From: Chloroflexota bacterium | Lineage (GTDB): Bacteria > Chloroflexota > Dormibacteria > CF-121 | Assembly (NCBI GenBank): GCA_005889285.1 | Contig: VBFF01000166.1 | Location: 1-6,431, forward strand | Length of the DNA stretch: 6,431 bases | Direction of reading: 5' to 3' | In this document: in pieces, positions 1-5,355 of the stretch | Numbering within the stretch: position 1 is the first letter of the stretch | Layout: the number at the start of each line of letters is the position of its first letter | Translations under genes and position numbers: made by a program | The notes under the pieces: model-generated | What the model was told of the DNA's origin: nothing | Databases searched by the model: none | What the model saw: the letters and a program-made list of their open reading frames with translations, nothing else

Positions 1-164
1 ACCTTGGGGAAGAGCTGCTGGACCTGGATGGGAAAGTCCTGTCCGTACTGCGCCGCGTACTTCTCCTGGATCGGCGCCCACGGACGGCTCAGGTCCTGGT
101 AAAAGGCGAAGCCGAGTAATAGCAGGAACGCCACGCTCACCGCCAGGAAGGCGCGACCTAGCAC
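1..164 (-). CDS. Membrane-anchored protein, probable c-type cytochrome of the bc complex (N-terminal part only)
   Basis: Only the first 54 residues are in the window; the gene runs off the left edge. The protein opens with a single hydrophobic stretch (about residues 4-21, rich in Leu, Ala, Val and Phe) that would be an uncleaved signal anchor. A polar segment follows with aromatic residues and the pattern FYQDLSRPWAPIQEKY. That kind of segment after an anchor helix is seen in c-type cytochromes encoded with bacterial bc complexes. No CxxCH heme motif lies in the visible part, so the cytochrome call rests on position directly after the two cytochrome b halves and on this resemblance. The GTG start is chosen because GGAGGG lies five bases upstream of it. 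The gene overlaps the end of the subunit IV gene by 7 bases, which implies translational coupling. It could instead be another accessory subunit. Confidence 0.55.
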   Translation of the reverse strand, partial: MLGRAFLAVSVAFLLLLGFAFYQDLSRPWAPIQEKYAAQYGQDFPIQVQQLFPK

Positions 165-700
165 GGGCTCCCTCCGCAGGTCTGGGGATTGCCCAGCACC
201 CAGCCCCAGTCCCAGACGAACTCATGGCCACGGAAGAAGGTGCCGATGATGACGAGCGCCACCACGATCGCGGTGTAGAGCGCGAAGAGGATGATGGCGA
301 CTTTCCGCTCCGACGGCCGCCGGCTCGGGTTGCGATCGAGGAACGGCACCAGGATCATGAGCACGATCACGAAGGTTGGAAAGGCGACGCCCGCCATCAG
401 CGGCGGGAAGCGCGAGAGCAGTTCCTGCAGGCCGAGAAAGTACCAGGGCGCCTTGGAAGGGTTCGGCGTCATGCCCGGGTTGGCCTGGCCCAGCAGCGGT
501 GCTTGCAACCAGACCGAGACCAGGATCAAAAAGGCGGTCATCGCGACGGCGGCGATGAACTCCTTGAAAACGAACTCGGGGAAGGAGACGACCATCTCGT
601 CCTCGCTGTCGTCGCGGACGGTCGACGGCACCTCCGCCGGGCGGCGGCGCTGCTCCACCCGGTCCCGGGCGGCGATGCGGTCGCGCGCTTCAGTGGCCAT
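158..700 (-). CDS. petD: Cytochrome b subunit IV-like protein (C-terminal half of a split cytochrome b)
   Basis: This 180-residue membrane protein corresponds to helices E-G of cytochrome b, as in subunit IV of b6f complexes. It helps form the quinol oxidation (Qo) site on the outer face of the membrane. A charged N-terminal tail (residues 1-40, many Arg/Glu/Asp) precedes three hydrophobic helices at about 45-65, 103-121 and 133-155. The loop after helix one carries NPSKAPWYFLGLQELL (79-94). Its APWY (84-87) sits where classical bc1 proteins have PEWY, so the usual Glu is replaced by Pro. The C-terminus FRGHEFVWDWGWVLG resembles menaquinol-type homologues and ends in CGGSPC, with two cysteines expected on the outer face. 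The start lies 6 bases after the cytochrome b stop; only a G-run further upstream could serve as ribosome binding site. The family assignment is firm; the quinone type is inferred. Confidence 0.88.
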   Translation of the reverse strand: MATEARDRIAARDRVEQRRRPAEVPSTVRDDSEDEMVVSFPEFVFKEFIAAVAMTAFLILVSVWLQAPLLGQANPGMTPNPSKAPWYFLGLQELLSRFPPLMAGVAFPTFVIVLMILVPFLDRNPSRRPSERKVAIILFALYTAIVVALVIIGTFFRGHEFVWDWGWVLGNPQTCGGSPC

Positions 701-706
701 GCTTAA

Positions 707-1438
707 CTAGAGCCCCCCGCTGAAGCCATCTTTTCGGACTCGCCAGAAGTGGACGACCATCAAGAGGAACGCCGCCAGCGGCAGCCCGACCACATGCAAC
801 ACGTAGAAGCGCAATAGCGCATTGTCACCCACCACCCGGCCGCCGATCAGCAAGTATCGGGTATAGGGTCCGGCGATGGGAGCGTACTTCGCCATGTTGG
901 TGCCGACCGTCACCGCCCAGATCGAGAGCTGGTCCCAGGGCAACAGGTATCCGGTGAAGCTCAGCAGCAGCGTGATCAGCAACAGCAGCGTGCCGACGCC
1001 CCAGTTGAACTCGCGGGGCTTCTTGTAGGACCCGGTCAAGAACACGCGCGCCATGTGGAGCCAGACCGTGATCACCATCGCGTGCGCCGCCCAGCGGTGC
1101 ATGTTGCGGATGACGCCGCCGAAGGTGACGACGAACTGCAGGTCGCGCATGTCCTGGTAAGCGTGACTGGTGGAGGGCACGTAATAGAACATCAGGAAGA
1201 GCCCGGTGACGGTCAGCACGATGAAGAGGAAGAAGGACAATCCGCCGAGGCAGAGCGTGTACGACATCCGGATCCAGGAGCGGCGTACGCGGACCGGATG
1301 GATGTGAAGGAAAAAGTTCGTGAGCGCCGTGCGGGCCGCGATCTTGTCGGTGAGCGGAAGGCCGTGACGGAAGACCGAGCCAACCATCTGGCCGATGACC
1401 GCGAACATCTCATCCAGCGCCGCACGGATAACGGTCAT
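707..1438 (-). CDS. petB: Cytochrome b6-like, diheme cytochrome b N-terminal half of the quinol:cytochrome c oxidoreductase
   Basis: This 243-residue integral membrane protein has four main helices and binds hemes bL and bH, carrying electrons from the Qo to the Qi site. The heme ligands are His114 and His128 (in RNMHRW and VWLHMA) and His215 and His230 (in VLHVVG and VVHFWR). The spacings of 14 and 15 match b6 rather than mitochondrial cytochrome b. GYLLPWDQ (163-170) is the conserved segment after helix C. Cys63 in SYTLCLGG aligns with the b6 cysteine that holds the extra covalent heme ci/cn. The protein ends after helix D at residue 243, so the C-terminal half is supplied by the next gene. 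The ATG has an excellent ribosome binding site (AGGAGGG, a few bases upstream), and the gene lies 20 bases after the Rieske gene. qcrB is an alternative symbol. Confidence 0.92.
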   Translation of the reverse strand: MTVIRAALDEMFAVIGQMVGSVFRHGLPLTDKIAARTALTNFFLHIHPVRVRRSWIRMSYTLCLGGLSFFLFIVLTVTGLFLMFYYVPSTSHAYQDMRDLQFVVTFGGVIRNMHRWAAHAMVITVWLHMARVFLTGSYKKPREFNWGVGTLLLLITLLLSFTGYLLPWDQLSIWAVTVGTNMAKYAPIAGPYTRYLLIGGRVVGDNALLRFYVLHVVGLPLAAFLLMVVHFWRVRKDGFSGGL

Positions 1439-1458
1439 GAACCCTCCTGGCTAGCTGA

Positions 1459-2031
1459 TCAGACTTTCAGGCGGAAGGCGCGATCCACGATGACGGAGCG
1501 GTCGATCAACAGTTTCCCATCCGGGGCCACCTCGAGGTGGACGCGGTCCATCGGCCGGGGCGCCGGCCCGAAGAAGTTGATGGCGTCGCGGAAGTACCGG
1601 CTGCCGTGGCAGGGGCACTTGAAGCCGGGCAATGCCGCGTTGGCTTTGGTCGCCTGCTGGCCGGTATCCGGGTCCTTGGAAATCGACGTGCCGGCATTGA
1701 CCAGGTCGCTGGTGACGTCGTCGAAGTAGCGCGGCGTGCATCCCAGGTGGGTGCAGATCAAACTGATCGCGTAGAAGCCGTTTGGATCGTGATTGATGAC
1801 GACCCGCTTGTCGATGAGGACCGTCGTCGACCCGACCGCATAAACGGTCGGTGCGTCCGCCTTGAAGGCCGGCGGATCCTCGTAGGTCGCGTTGGGGTAG
1901 ATGAACTTGAGACTCTGGTAAAGGGCGATCGCCGAGGCAACGGAAAAGCCAACCCAGCCGGTGATTGCCAAAAAGCTCCGCCGCGACATCTCGCGGCTGT
2001 CCTCCATCAAACGCCGGAATGAAGCAGACAT
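1459..2031 (-). CDS. qcrA: Rieske [2Fe-2S] iron-sulfur subunit of the bc complex
   Basis: This 190-residue protein takes the first electron from quinol and passes it to cytochrome c. The two cluster boxes are CTHLGC (93-98) and CPCHGS (139-144), giving ligands Cys93, His95, Cys139 and His142 and the disulfide pair Cys98/Cys141. Ser144 and Tyr146 are kept; in studied Rieske proteins these hydrogen-bond the cluster and raise its potential. The N-terminus has a twin-arginine motif SRRSFLAITG (16-25) followed by a hydrophobic helix to about 40, so Tat export with a retained anchor is expected. GPAPRP (155-160) is the conserved Pro-loop region. Forty residues separate the boxes against roughly a dozen in mitochondrial and b6f proteins, so an insertion is present. 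The chosen ATG shares its A with the TGA of the upstream small ORF. An internal ATG at codon 15, with GGAGG 11 bases upstream, is an alternative start just before the Arg pair. Confidence 0.93.
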   Translation of the reverse strand: MSASFRRLMEDSREMSRRSFLAITGWVGFSVASAIALYQSLKFIYPNATYEDPPAFKADAPTVYAVGSTTVLIDKRVVINHDPNGFYAISLICTHLGCTPRYFDDVTSDLVNAGTSISKDPDTGQQATKANAALPGFKCPCHGSRYFRDAINFFGPAPRPMDRVHLEVAPDGKLLIDRSVIVDRAFRLKV

Positions 2032-2198
2032 CAGACGAAGGGGTTATGGGCGGGTGGCGTGAGGATCGTCGCAAAGATGATCGTCGACGCCATGATGATG
2101 ATGAAGAGCGCGGCGACGAACAGGCAGCCGAAATCCGCCTTGATCGCCGCCACCACGCCGTGCACGCAGTCGAGGATAGCAAAGCGAGCGCAAGCCAA
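2031..2198 (-). CDS. Small single-helix membrane protein upstream of and coupled to the Rieske gene
   Basis: I do not recognise a named family. Read from a TTG at 2198 it has 55 residues: a short N-terminal part ending VVAAIKADFG, one hydrophobic helix (about residues 24-46, CLFVAALFIIIMASTIIF and onward) and a short tail TPPAHNPFV. It is judged real because almost every codon in this frame ends in G or C, unlike the other frames. Its TGA also shares one base with the Rieske ATG (TGATG), a typical coupled arrangement. No ATG opens the frame: an in-frame TGA lies just upstream within the end of the hydrolase gene, and the candidates are TTG at 2198 or GTG at 2163-2165 (44 residues). Neither has a clear ribosome binding site. 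The position suggests a small accessory subunit or assembly factor of the bc complex; that is inference. Confidence 0.6.
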   Translation of the reverse strand: MACARFAILDCVHGVVAAIKADFGCLFVAALFIIIMASTIIFATILTPPAHNPFV

Positions 2199-2214
2199 AC
2201 ATCGGGTCTTGGCC

Positions 2215-4146
2215 CTAGGCCGTCAGCGCCTTGCGCTTGCGAACGTACTCGTTGACCAACGACACCAGCGTGGCGTGGCTCCAGGTCAGCGGTGAGACCG
2301 AGATGGGGGCCTTGGTGTAGGGGTCGAGCTGCTCGGAGAGCACGCCGCTTGGGAAGGCCGCCCCCGCAACCCACTCCAGGATCTCGTGCGCCTTCTTGAG
2401 GTCGTCCAGCGAGCGCGCCTGGCTCACCAGCCACTGCCCGTACCACATGGTGCAGATGAACCACGGGTTGCCGGGGACGTTGGCGATGTCCTGGCTCACC
2501 TGGTAATACCAGTCGTTCTCGTAGCGCGCGATGCCGCCAACCGGGCTCTTGCACCAGAGGCGCTCGTAGACCGCCTTCATCGTGCTGACGATCTGCGGAT
2601 CGTCGGCCGCGAACATGCCAAAGTACCAAAGCCCGTAGACGCTGGAGTCGATCGTCAGGTCGCGTGCCGTCGTCCCGTCCGCTCGGACATAGATGCGGCG
2701 GATGAATCGGTTCAGCTCGGGATCGAAGAGGAAGCGCAGCGTGCCCTGCCGGATCCCGTCGGCCACACCACGGTAGCGGTCGGCCAATGTCATCTCCCCG
2801 TAAAGGGCCGCCCGCAGGCCGGCCCAGACCGTGGCCACCGTGAAGCTCATCACCCCGCGACGCTCCTCCCAGAGGTCGTAGCTGGGCTGTGGCAACCCGG
2901 TGAGGGGGTCGATGTAGCTGGCCAGGAAATCGCCGACCAGGATGATCAACGGCCGGTAATAGGCCTTGAAGAACTCGAAGTCGCGATGGCGATCATAGTG
3001 CTGCCAGAGGGCGAAGAGGACCAGGCCGGTCTCGTCCTCCTGGATCGGGTACTGCGGCTTGCCGGTGGCATCGACCCAGGGATGCCAGCTGCTGCCCGGA
3101 TCGCCCGCCGGCGTGTACTTGTGGCGGAAATAGCCATCCTTGGTCACGATCCGCGCGCAGAGCTCGAAGAACCGCCGGGGGACGTCGACATAGCCGGCCT
3201 GGTCCATGGCGTAGACGGCAAGCGCGGCGTCGCGCGGCCACATATAGCTGTAGGTGTCGCGGGCGAACTTGATGATGTCGGTGTCGTTGGCGGCGAGCAC
3301 GGCGCCGCCGCTGTCGATCTGGGTCCGCACCACAACGACCTGTGGCGAGAGGTCCCCGAACTCGCGCTCTTCCTTATTGACCCAGGCGATCCAGTAGGAT
3401 CGCGTGCGCTCGAGAAACGCCTCGGGACCCCGCAGGGTGACGACGTCGGCGACGGTCTGCAGCTCGGCAAGGTTGCGCGCGGCGATCAGCCAGTGGTAGG
3501 CAGTCGCGGTTTGTCCCTCTGCGATACGGCCGACCTTGAGCGCGAGCGTCATGTCGACCGATCCCTGCTCGATGGGGTTGTTGCCGAGCTCGCCATCTTC
3601 GGCGTCCCGCCAGGTTCCCTGCGCCCCCCCGACGTCTTTCTTGCCGCAGGCGTAGCCGTCCAGCCCGATACGATCGCCGACCTGGCCGCAGGCAGCGAAG
3701 CAGCGCTGACCCTTGTAGGCGACCAGACCTTTGACGGCCGGGTAGTACATCACGGTGTCGCCGACTTCGGTGCCGTAGATGTGCCAGTCGTAATGGAAGA
3801 AGAGCCGAACCTCCCGCTCCGGGCCCTCGTTGTGGACCGTGACCCGGCGCAGGAGCATGTCGCGGCCGAGGTCGACCGTGTCGTTGAAGGTCAGGCTGAG
3901 CGTGAGATCCGGATGACGAAGGGTGACGTTCGTAACCAGGGTGTCGGGAAGGTAGACGAGGTTGCGCGACCAGGCCGGGTCATCCAGCCAGCTGAAGCGC
4001 CCCTCCACCCAGATACCGAAGCGGCAGGGCTCGCCGCTGGTGTGGTTCTCCTGGCCGACGCGCGGGTAATAGATGTCGCGCAACTGGTAGTTGCGATCGA
4101 AGTTGACCAGCAGGGACCCGTTTCCGATCGGCAGATCGCGTGACAC
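2215..4146 (-). CDS. Glycoside hydrolase family 15 protein (glucoamylase / glucan 1,4-alpha-glucosidase type)
   Basis: This 643-residue protein is expected to release glucose from non-reducing ends of alpha-glucans (starch, glycogen, maltodextrins), or to act on a related alpha-glucoside, by inversion. Residues 1 to about 260 form the beta-sandwich domain typical of bacterial GH15 enzymes, and about 270-640 the (alpha/alpha)6 barrel. Recognised motifs are YMWPRDAAL (301-309, substrate pocket), YPIQEDETGLVL (366-377), LWEERRGVMSF (425-435, general acid Glu427 or Glu428), and LSEQLDP (603-609, general base Glu605) followed by PLTWSHA (619-625). No signal peptide is present, so the enzyme is probably cytosolic and may turn over storage glycogen or imported oligosaccharides. 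The GTG start is fixed by an in-frame TAA four codons upstream and by the family-like N-terminus MSRDLPIGNGSLLVNFDRN. It has no ribosome binding site. GH15 also contains trehalases and dextran-active enzymes, so exact substrate is open. Confidence 0.9.
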   Translation of the reverse strand: MSRDLPIGNGSLLVNFDRNYQLRDIYYPRVGQENHTSGEPCRFGIWVEGRFSWLDDPAWSRNLVYLPDTLVTNVTLRHPDLTLSLTFNDTVDLGRDMLLRRVTVHNEGPEREVRLFFHYDWHIYGTEVGDTVMYYPAVKGLVAYKGQRCFAACGQVGDRIGLDGYACGKKDVGGAQGTWRDAEDGELGNNPIEQGSVDMTLALKVGRIAEGQTATAYHWLIAARNLAELQTVADVVTLRGPEAFLERTRSYWIAWVNKEEREFGDLSPQVVVVRTQIDSGGAVLAANDTDIIKFARDTYSYMWPRDAALAVYAMDQAGYVDVPRRFFELCARIVTKDGYFRHKYTPAGDPGSSWHPWVDATGKPQYPIQEDETGLVLFALWQHYDRHRDFEFFKAYYRPLIILVGDFLASYIDPLTGLPQPSYDLWEERRGVMSFTVATVWAGLRAALYGEMTLADRYRGVADGIRQGTLRFLFDPELNRFIRRIYVRADGTTARDLTIDSSVYGLWYFGMFAADDPQIVSTMKAVYERLWCKSPVGGIARYENDWYYQVSQDIANVPGNPWFICTMWYGQWLVSQARSLDDLKKAHEILEWVAGAAFPSGVLSEQLDPYTKAPISVSPLTWSHATLVSLVNEYVRKRKALTA

Positions 4147-4160
4147 GTTGCGCCATTATC
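4146..4160 (-). promoter_or_regulatory. Candidate -10 box giving a leaderless start for the hydrolase/bc operon
   Basis: On the minus strand the hexamer GATAAT (4155-4160 in plus coordinates) ends eight bases before the GTG start at 4146. Transcription would then begin at or within a few bases of the start codon. This agrees with the absence of a ribosome binding site before that GTG. No good -35 match is seen at 16-18 bases upstream, so the call rests on the hexamer and spacing. Confidence 0.35.
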
Positions 4161-4205
4161 GGGTGCGGGTCAGCACGGTGGGAGATCGGGACACCCATTG
4201 TTACG

Positions 4206-4625
4206 ATGTCGTTCATGGGCAGCGCGGCTAAGATCGACACGCTCGAGGTGCGGTCCGGGAGGCGCGCGGACGCGATCGACATCACGGAGCGGGTCCAAGA
4301 AGTGGTGCGCGAAAGCGGCGTCCAGACCGGGCTCTGCCAGGTCTACGTGCCGCACACCACTGCGGGGGTTTTCATCAACGAGAACGCGGACCCGGACGCC
4401 CTGTCCGACATCCTCGCCACGCTCGAGGCGCTCGTCCCCTGGGAGAACGGCTACCGGCACGCCGAGGGCAACGCCGCGGCCCACGTCAAAGCCACGCTGG
4501 TGGGGAGCTCGCAATCGGTGCCGGTGCGCAACGGGCGCCTCGCGCTCGGACGCTGGCAGGGCATCTACTTCGCCGACTTCGACGGGCCGCGCGAGCGCCA
4601 CTTCCAAGTCACCGTGCTGGCATGA
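4206..4625 (+). CDS. yjbQ: YjbQ/UPF0047 family protein (secondary thiamine-phosphate synthase-like)
   Basis: This 139-residue protein covers the whole UPF0047 domain; the family is about 130-140 residues long and usually forms compact trimers. Visible family motifs are PHTTAGVFINENADPD (49-64), HAEGNAAAHVKATLVG (85-100), NGRLALGRWQ (109-118) and DFDGPRERHFQV (125-136). His50, His85 and His93 lie in the conserved clusters. Some members have weak thiamine-phosphate synthase activity; the true physiological role is poorly known. The frame stays open back to 4140, but the earlier part reads into the divergent gene start and lacks family similarity. ATG at 4206 or ATG at 4215 (starting MGSAAKIDTLEV) are the plausible starts, and neither has a clear ribosome binding site. 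The gene stands alone, divergent from the hydrolase operon and convergent with hsp20. Confidence 0.88.
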   Translation: MSFMGSAAKIDTLEVRSGRRADAIDITERVQEVVRESGVQTGLCQVYVPHTTAGVFINENADPDALSDILATLEALVPWENGYRHAEGNAAAHVKATLVGSSQSVPVRNGRLALGRWQGIYFADFDGPRERHFQVTVLA

Positions 4626-4650
4626 AAAAGCCGCCCCGAAGGCGGCTTTT
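4626..4650. terminator. Bidirectional intrinsic terminator between convergent genes
   Basis: A perfect 10-bp inverted repeat, AAAAGCCGCC (4626-4635) and GGCGGCTTTT (4641-4650), encloses a 5-base loop CCGAA. The T-run is four bases on the plus strand and five on the minus strand. It begins directly after the yjbQ stop and lies 17 bases past the hsp20 stop, so it can end transcription of both facing genes. Confidence 0.88.
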
Positions 4651-4667
4651 CGGCTGCGGGGCGACCC

Positions 4668-5180
4668 CTATTTCTTCTGGGAGACGACCCCGAGCTGCGC
4701 CTGTTCGCCGTTGCCACTCGCTGACCCGCCCGAAATCGGGATCTTGACCGACTTCGGCTTGGCCGCTTGCGCCCTGGGCACGGTCAGGATCAGCATGCCG
4801 TTCACGAACTGCGCCCTTGCCTGCTCCCCGACGGCGTCTTCGGGAAGTGTGACCTGGCGGCTGAACTTACCGGCGAAGTTCTCGCGCAGCCAGTATTGCT
4901 CGGGCCGCGCATCGGCCGGCGGCTTGATCTCGCCCTTGATGGTGATCTGACCGGCATCGAACGTAACCTCGACCGCGCTGGGGTCGACCCCCGGCACGGC
5001 GGCCCGGATCACCCACTCTTTGTCGGTCTGGTAAACGTCCAGGGGCAGGTACCCTTCGCCCACCGCCCCAACCGACCGCGACGGTCCGGGAACGCCGAAG
5101 GTGTCGCCGAAGAGGCGATCCATGGCGTTATGGAGTGACATCAGGTCACTGATTGGTGACCAACGAATCACGCTGCTCAT
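4668..5180 (-). CDS. hsp20: Hsp20 / alpha-crystallin family small heat-shock protein
   Basis: This 170-residue protein is an ATP-independent holdase chaperone that forms oligomers and binds unfolding proteins in the cytosol. The N-terminal arm (1-43) contains the usual WSPISDLMSLHNAMDRLF. The alpha-crystallin domain spans about 44-137, with YLPLDVYQTDKEWVIRAAVP, LRENFAGKFSRQVTLP (98-113) and the conserved NGMLILTVP (127-135). The C-terminal IPI (147-149, in KPKSVKIPI) is the I-x-I anchor used in oligomer assembly. A 21-residue tail rich in Gly, Ser and Gln follows, a little longer than usual. The ATG is preceded by GGAGGT six bases upstream, and a second ATG five bases earlier is out of frame. 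It is transcribed alone towards the bidirectional terminator. No CIRCE or HAIR repressor site is seen. Confidence 0.95.
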   Translation of the reverse strand: MSSVIRWSPISDLMSLHNAMDRLFGDTFGVPGPSRSVGAVGEGYLPLDVYQTDKEWVIRAAVPGVDPSAVEVTFDAGQITIKGEIKPPADARPEQYWLRENFAGKFSRQVTLPEDAVGEQARAQFVNGMLILTVPRAQAAKPKSVKIPISGGSASGNGEQAQLGVVSQKK

Positions 5181-5217
5181 GACATGACCTCCTTCAAATT
5201 TGGTTTTTCCGGTCGCC

Positions 5218-5246
5218 GATATACCCCGGGCCCAGAGGCTTTTAAA
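5218..5246 (-). promoter_or_regulatory. Candidate sigma70-type promoter of hsp20
   Basis: On the minus strand TTTAAA (5241-5246) and TATATC (5218-5223) are separated by exactly 17 bases. Each matches the -35/-10 consensus at four of six positions. Transcription would start near 5211, giving an untranslated leader of about 30 bases that ends in the GGAGGT ribosome binding site. The spacer holds the palindrome CCCCGGGCCC-like GC block. This suggests housekeeping-sigma transcription, without a visible classical heat-shock operator. Confidence 0.5.
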
Positions 5247-5295
5247 CGCCGGAGCGGAGCCCGAAACGGTCCTGTTGACGCTGGGTGAAAAGGCG

Positions 5296-5324
5296 TAACC
5301 ACTCTGAGGATGCCGGTATATACT
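5296..5324 (+). promoter_or_regulatory. Candidate promoter of the fabH-accD unit
   Basis: TATACT (5319-5324, within TATATACT) is a five-of-six match to the -10 consensus in otherwise GC-rich DNA. The hexamer 17 bases upstream, TAACCA (5296-5301), is only a three-of-six -35 match. The predicted start near 5331 leaves a leader of about 25 bases before the fabH ATG, including its GGGGAGAGG ribosome binding site. Confidence 0.5.
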
Positions 5325-5355
5325 GGTCAGCCAGATTCTTTAGCCGGGGAGAGGC

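Noticed and set aside
2091..2105. ATGATGATGATG run as a microsatellite repeat
   Set aside because: On the minus strand it is simply consecutive Ile/Met codons (ATC ATC ATC ATG) in the helix of the small membrane protein; four units are too few to call a repeat.
2163..2202. ATG at 2202 as the start of the small gene before the Rieske gene
   Set aside because: It opens a different frame giving an Arg/His-rich product with poor third-position G/C that stops at a TAA near 2043; the hydrophobic frame is clearly the coding one.
1451..2629. A 392-codon minus-strand frame running through the Rieske gene and the end of the GH15 gene
   Set aside because: It crosses two well-supported genes and the small membrane ORF in a different frame and gives Arg/Ser-rich, motif-free sequence.
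2386..4143. A 585-codon open frame on the plus strand opposite the GH15 gene
   Set aside because: It is a mirror of the high-GC codon bias of the GH15 gene, is rich in Arg/Val/Asp/Glu without recognisable motifs, and the opposite strand encodes an unmistakable GH15 enzyme over the same bases.
4140..4205. Upstream extension of yjbQ to a GTG at 4140
   Set aside because: The extra 22 residues lie outside the UPF0047 domain, overlap the start codon of the divergent gene, have no ribosome binding site, and would leave no room for promoters.
5195..5202. CAAATTTG palindrome in the hsp20 leader as an operator
   Set aside because: Eight bases, single copy, AT-rich and close to the ribosome binding site; not enough to distinguish it from chance.
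5275..5280. TTGACG as a -35 box for fabH
   Set aside because: It is a good hexamer match, but it lies 38 bases before the convincing -10 box TATACT, and no acceptable -10 is found 16-18 bases after it.
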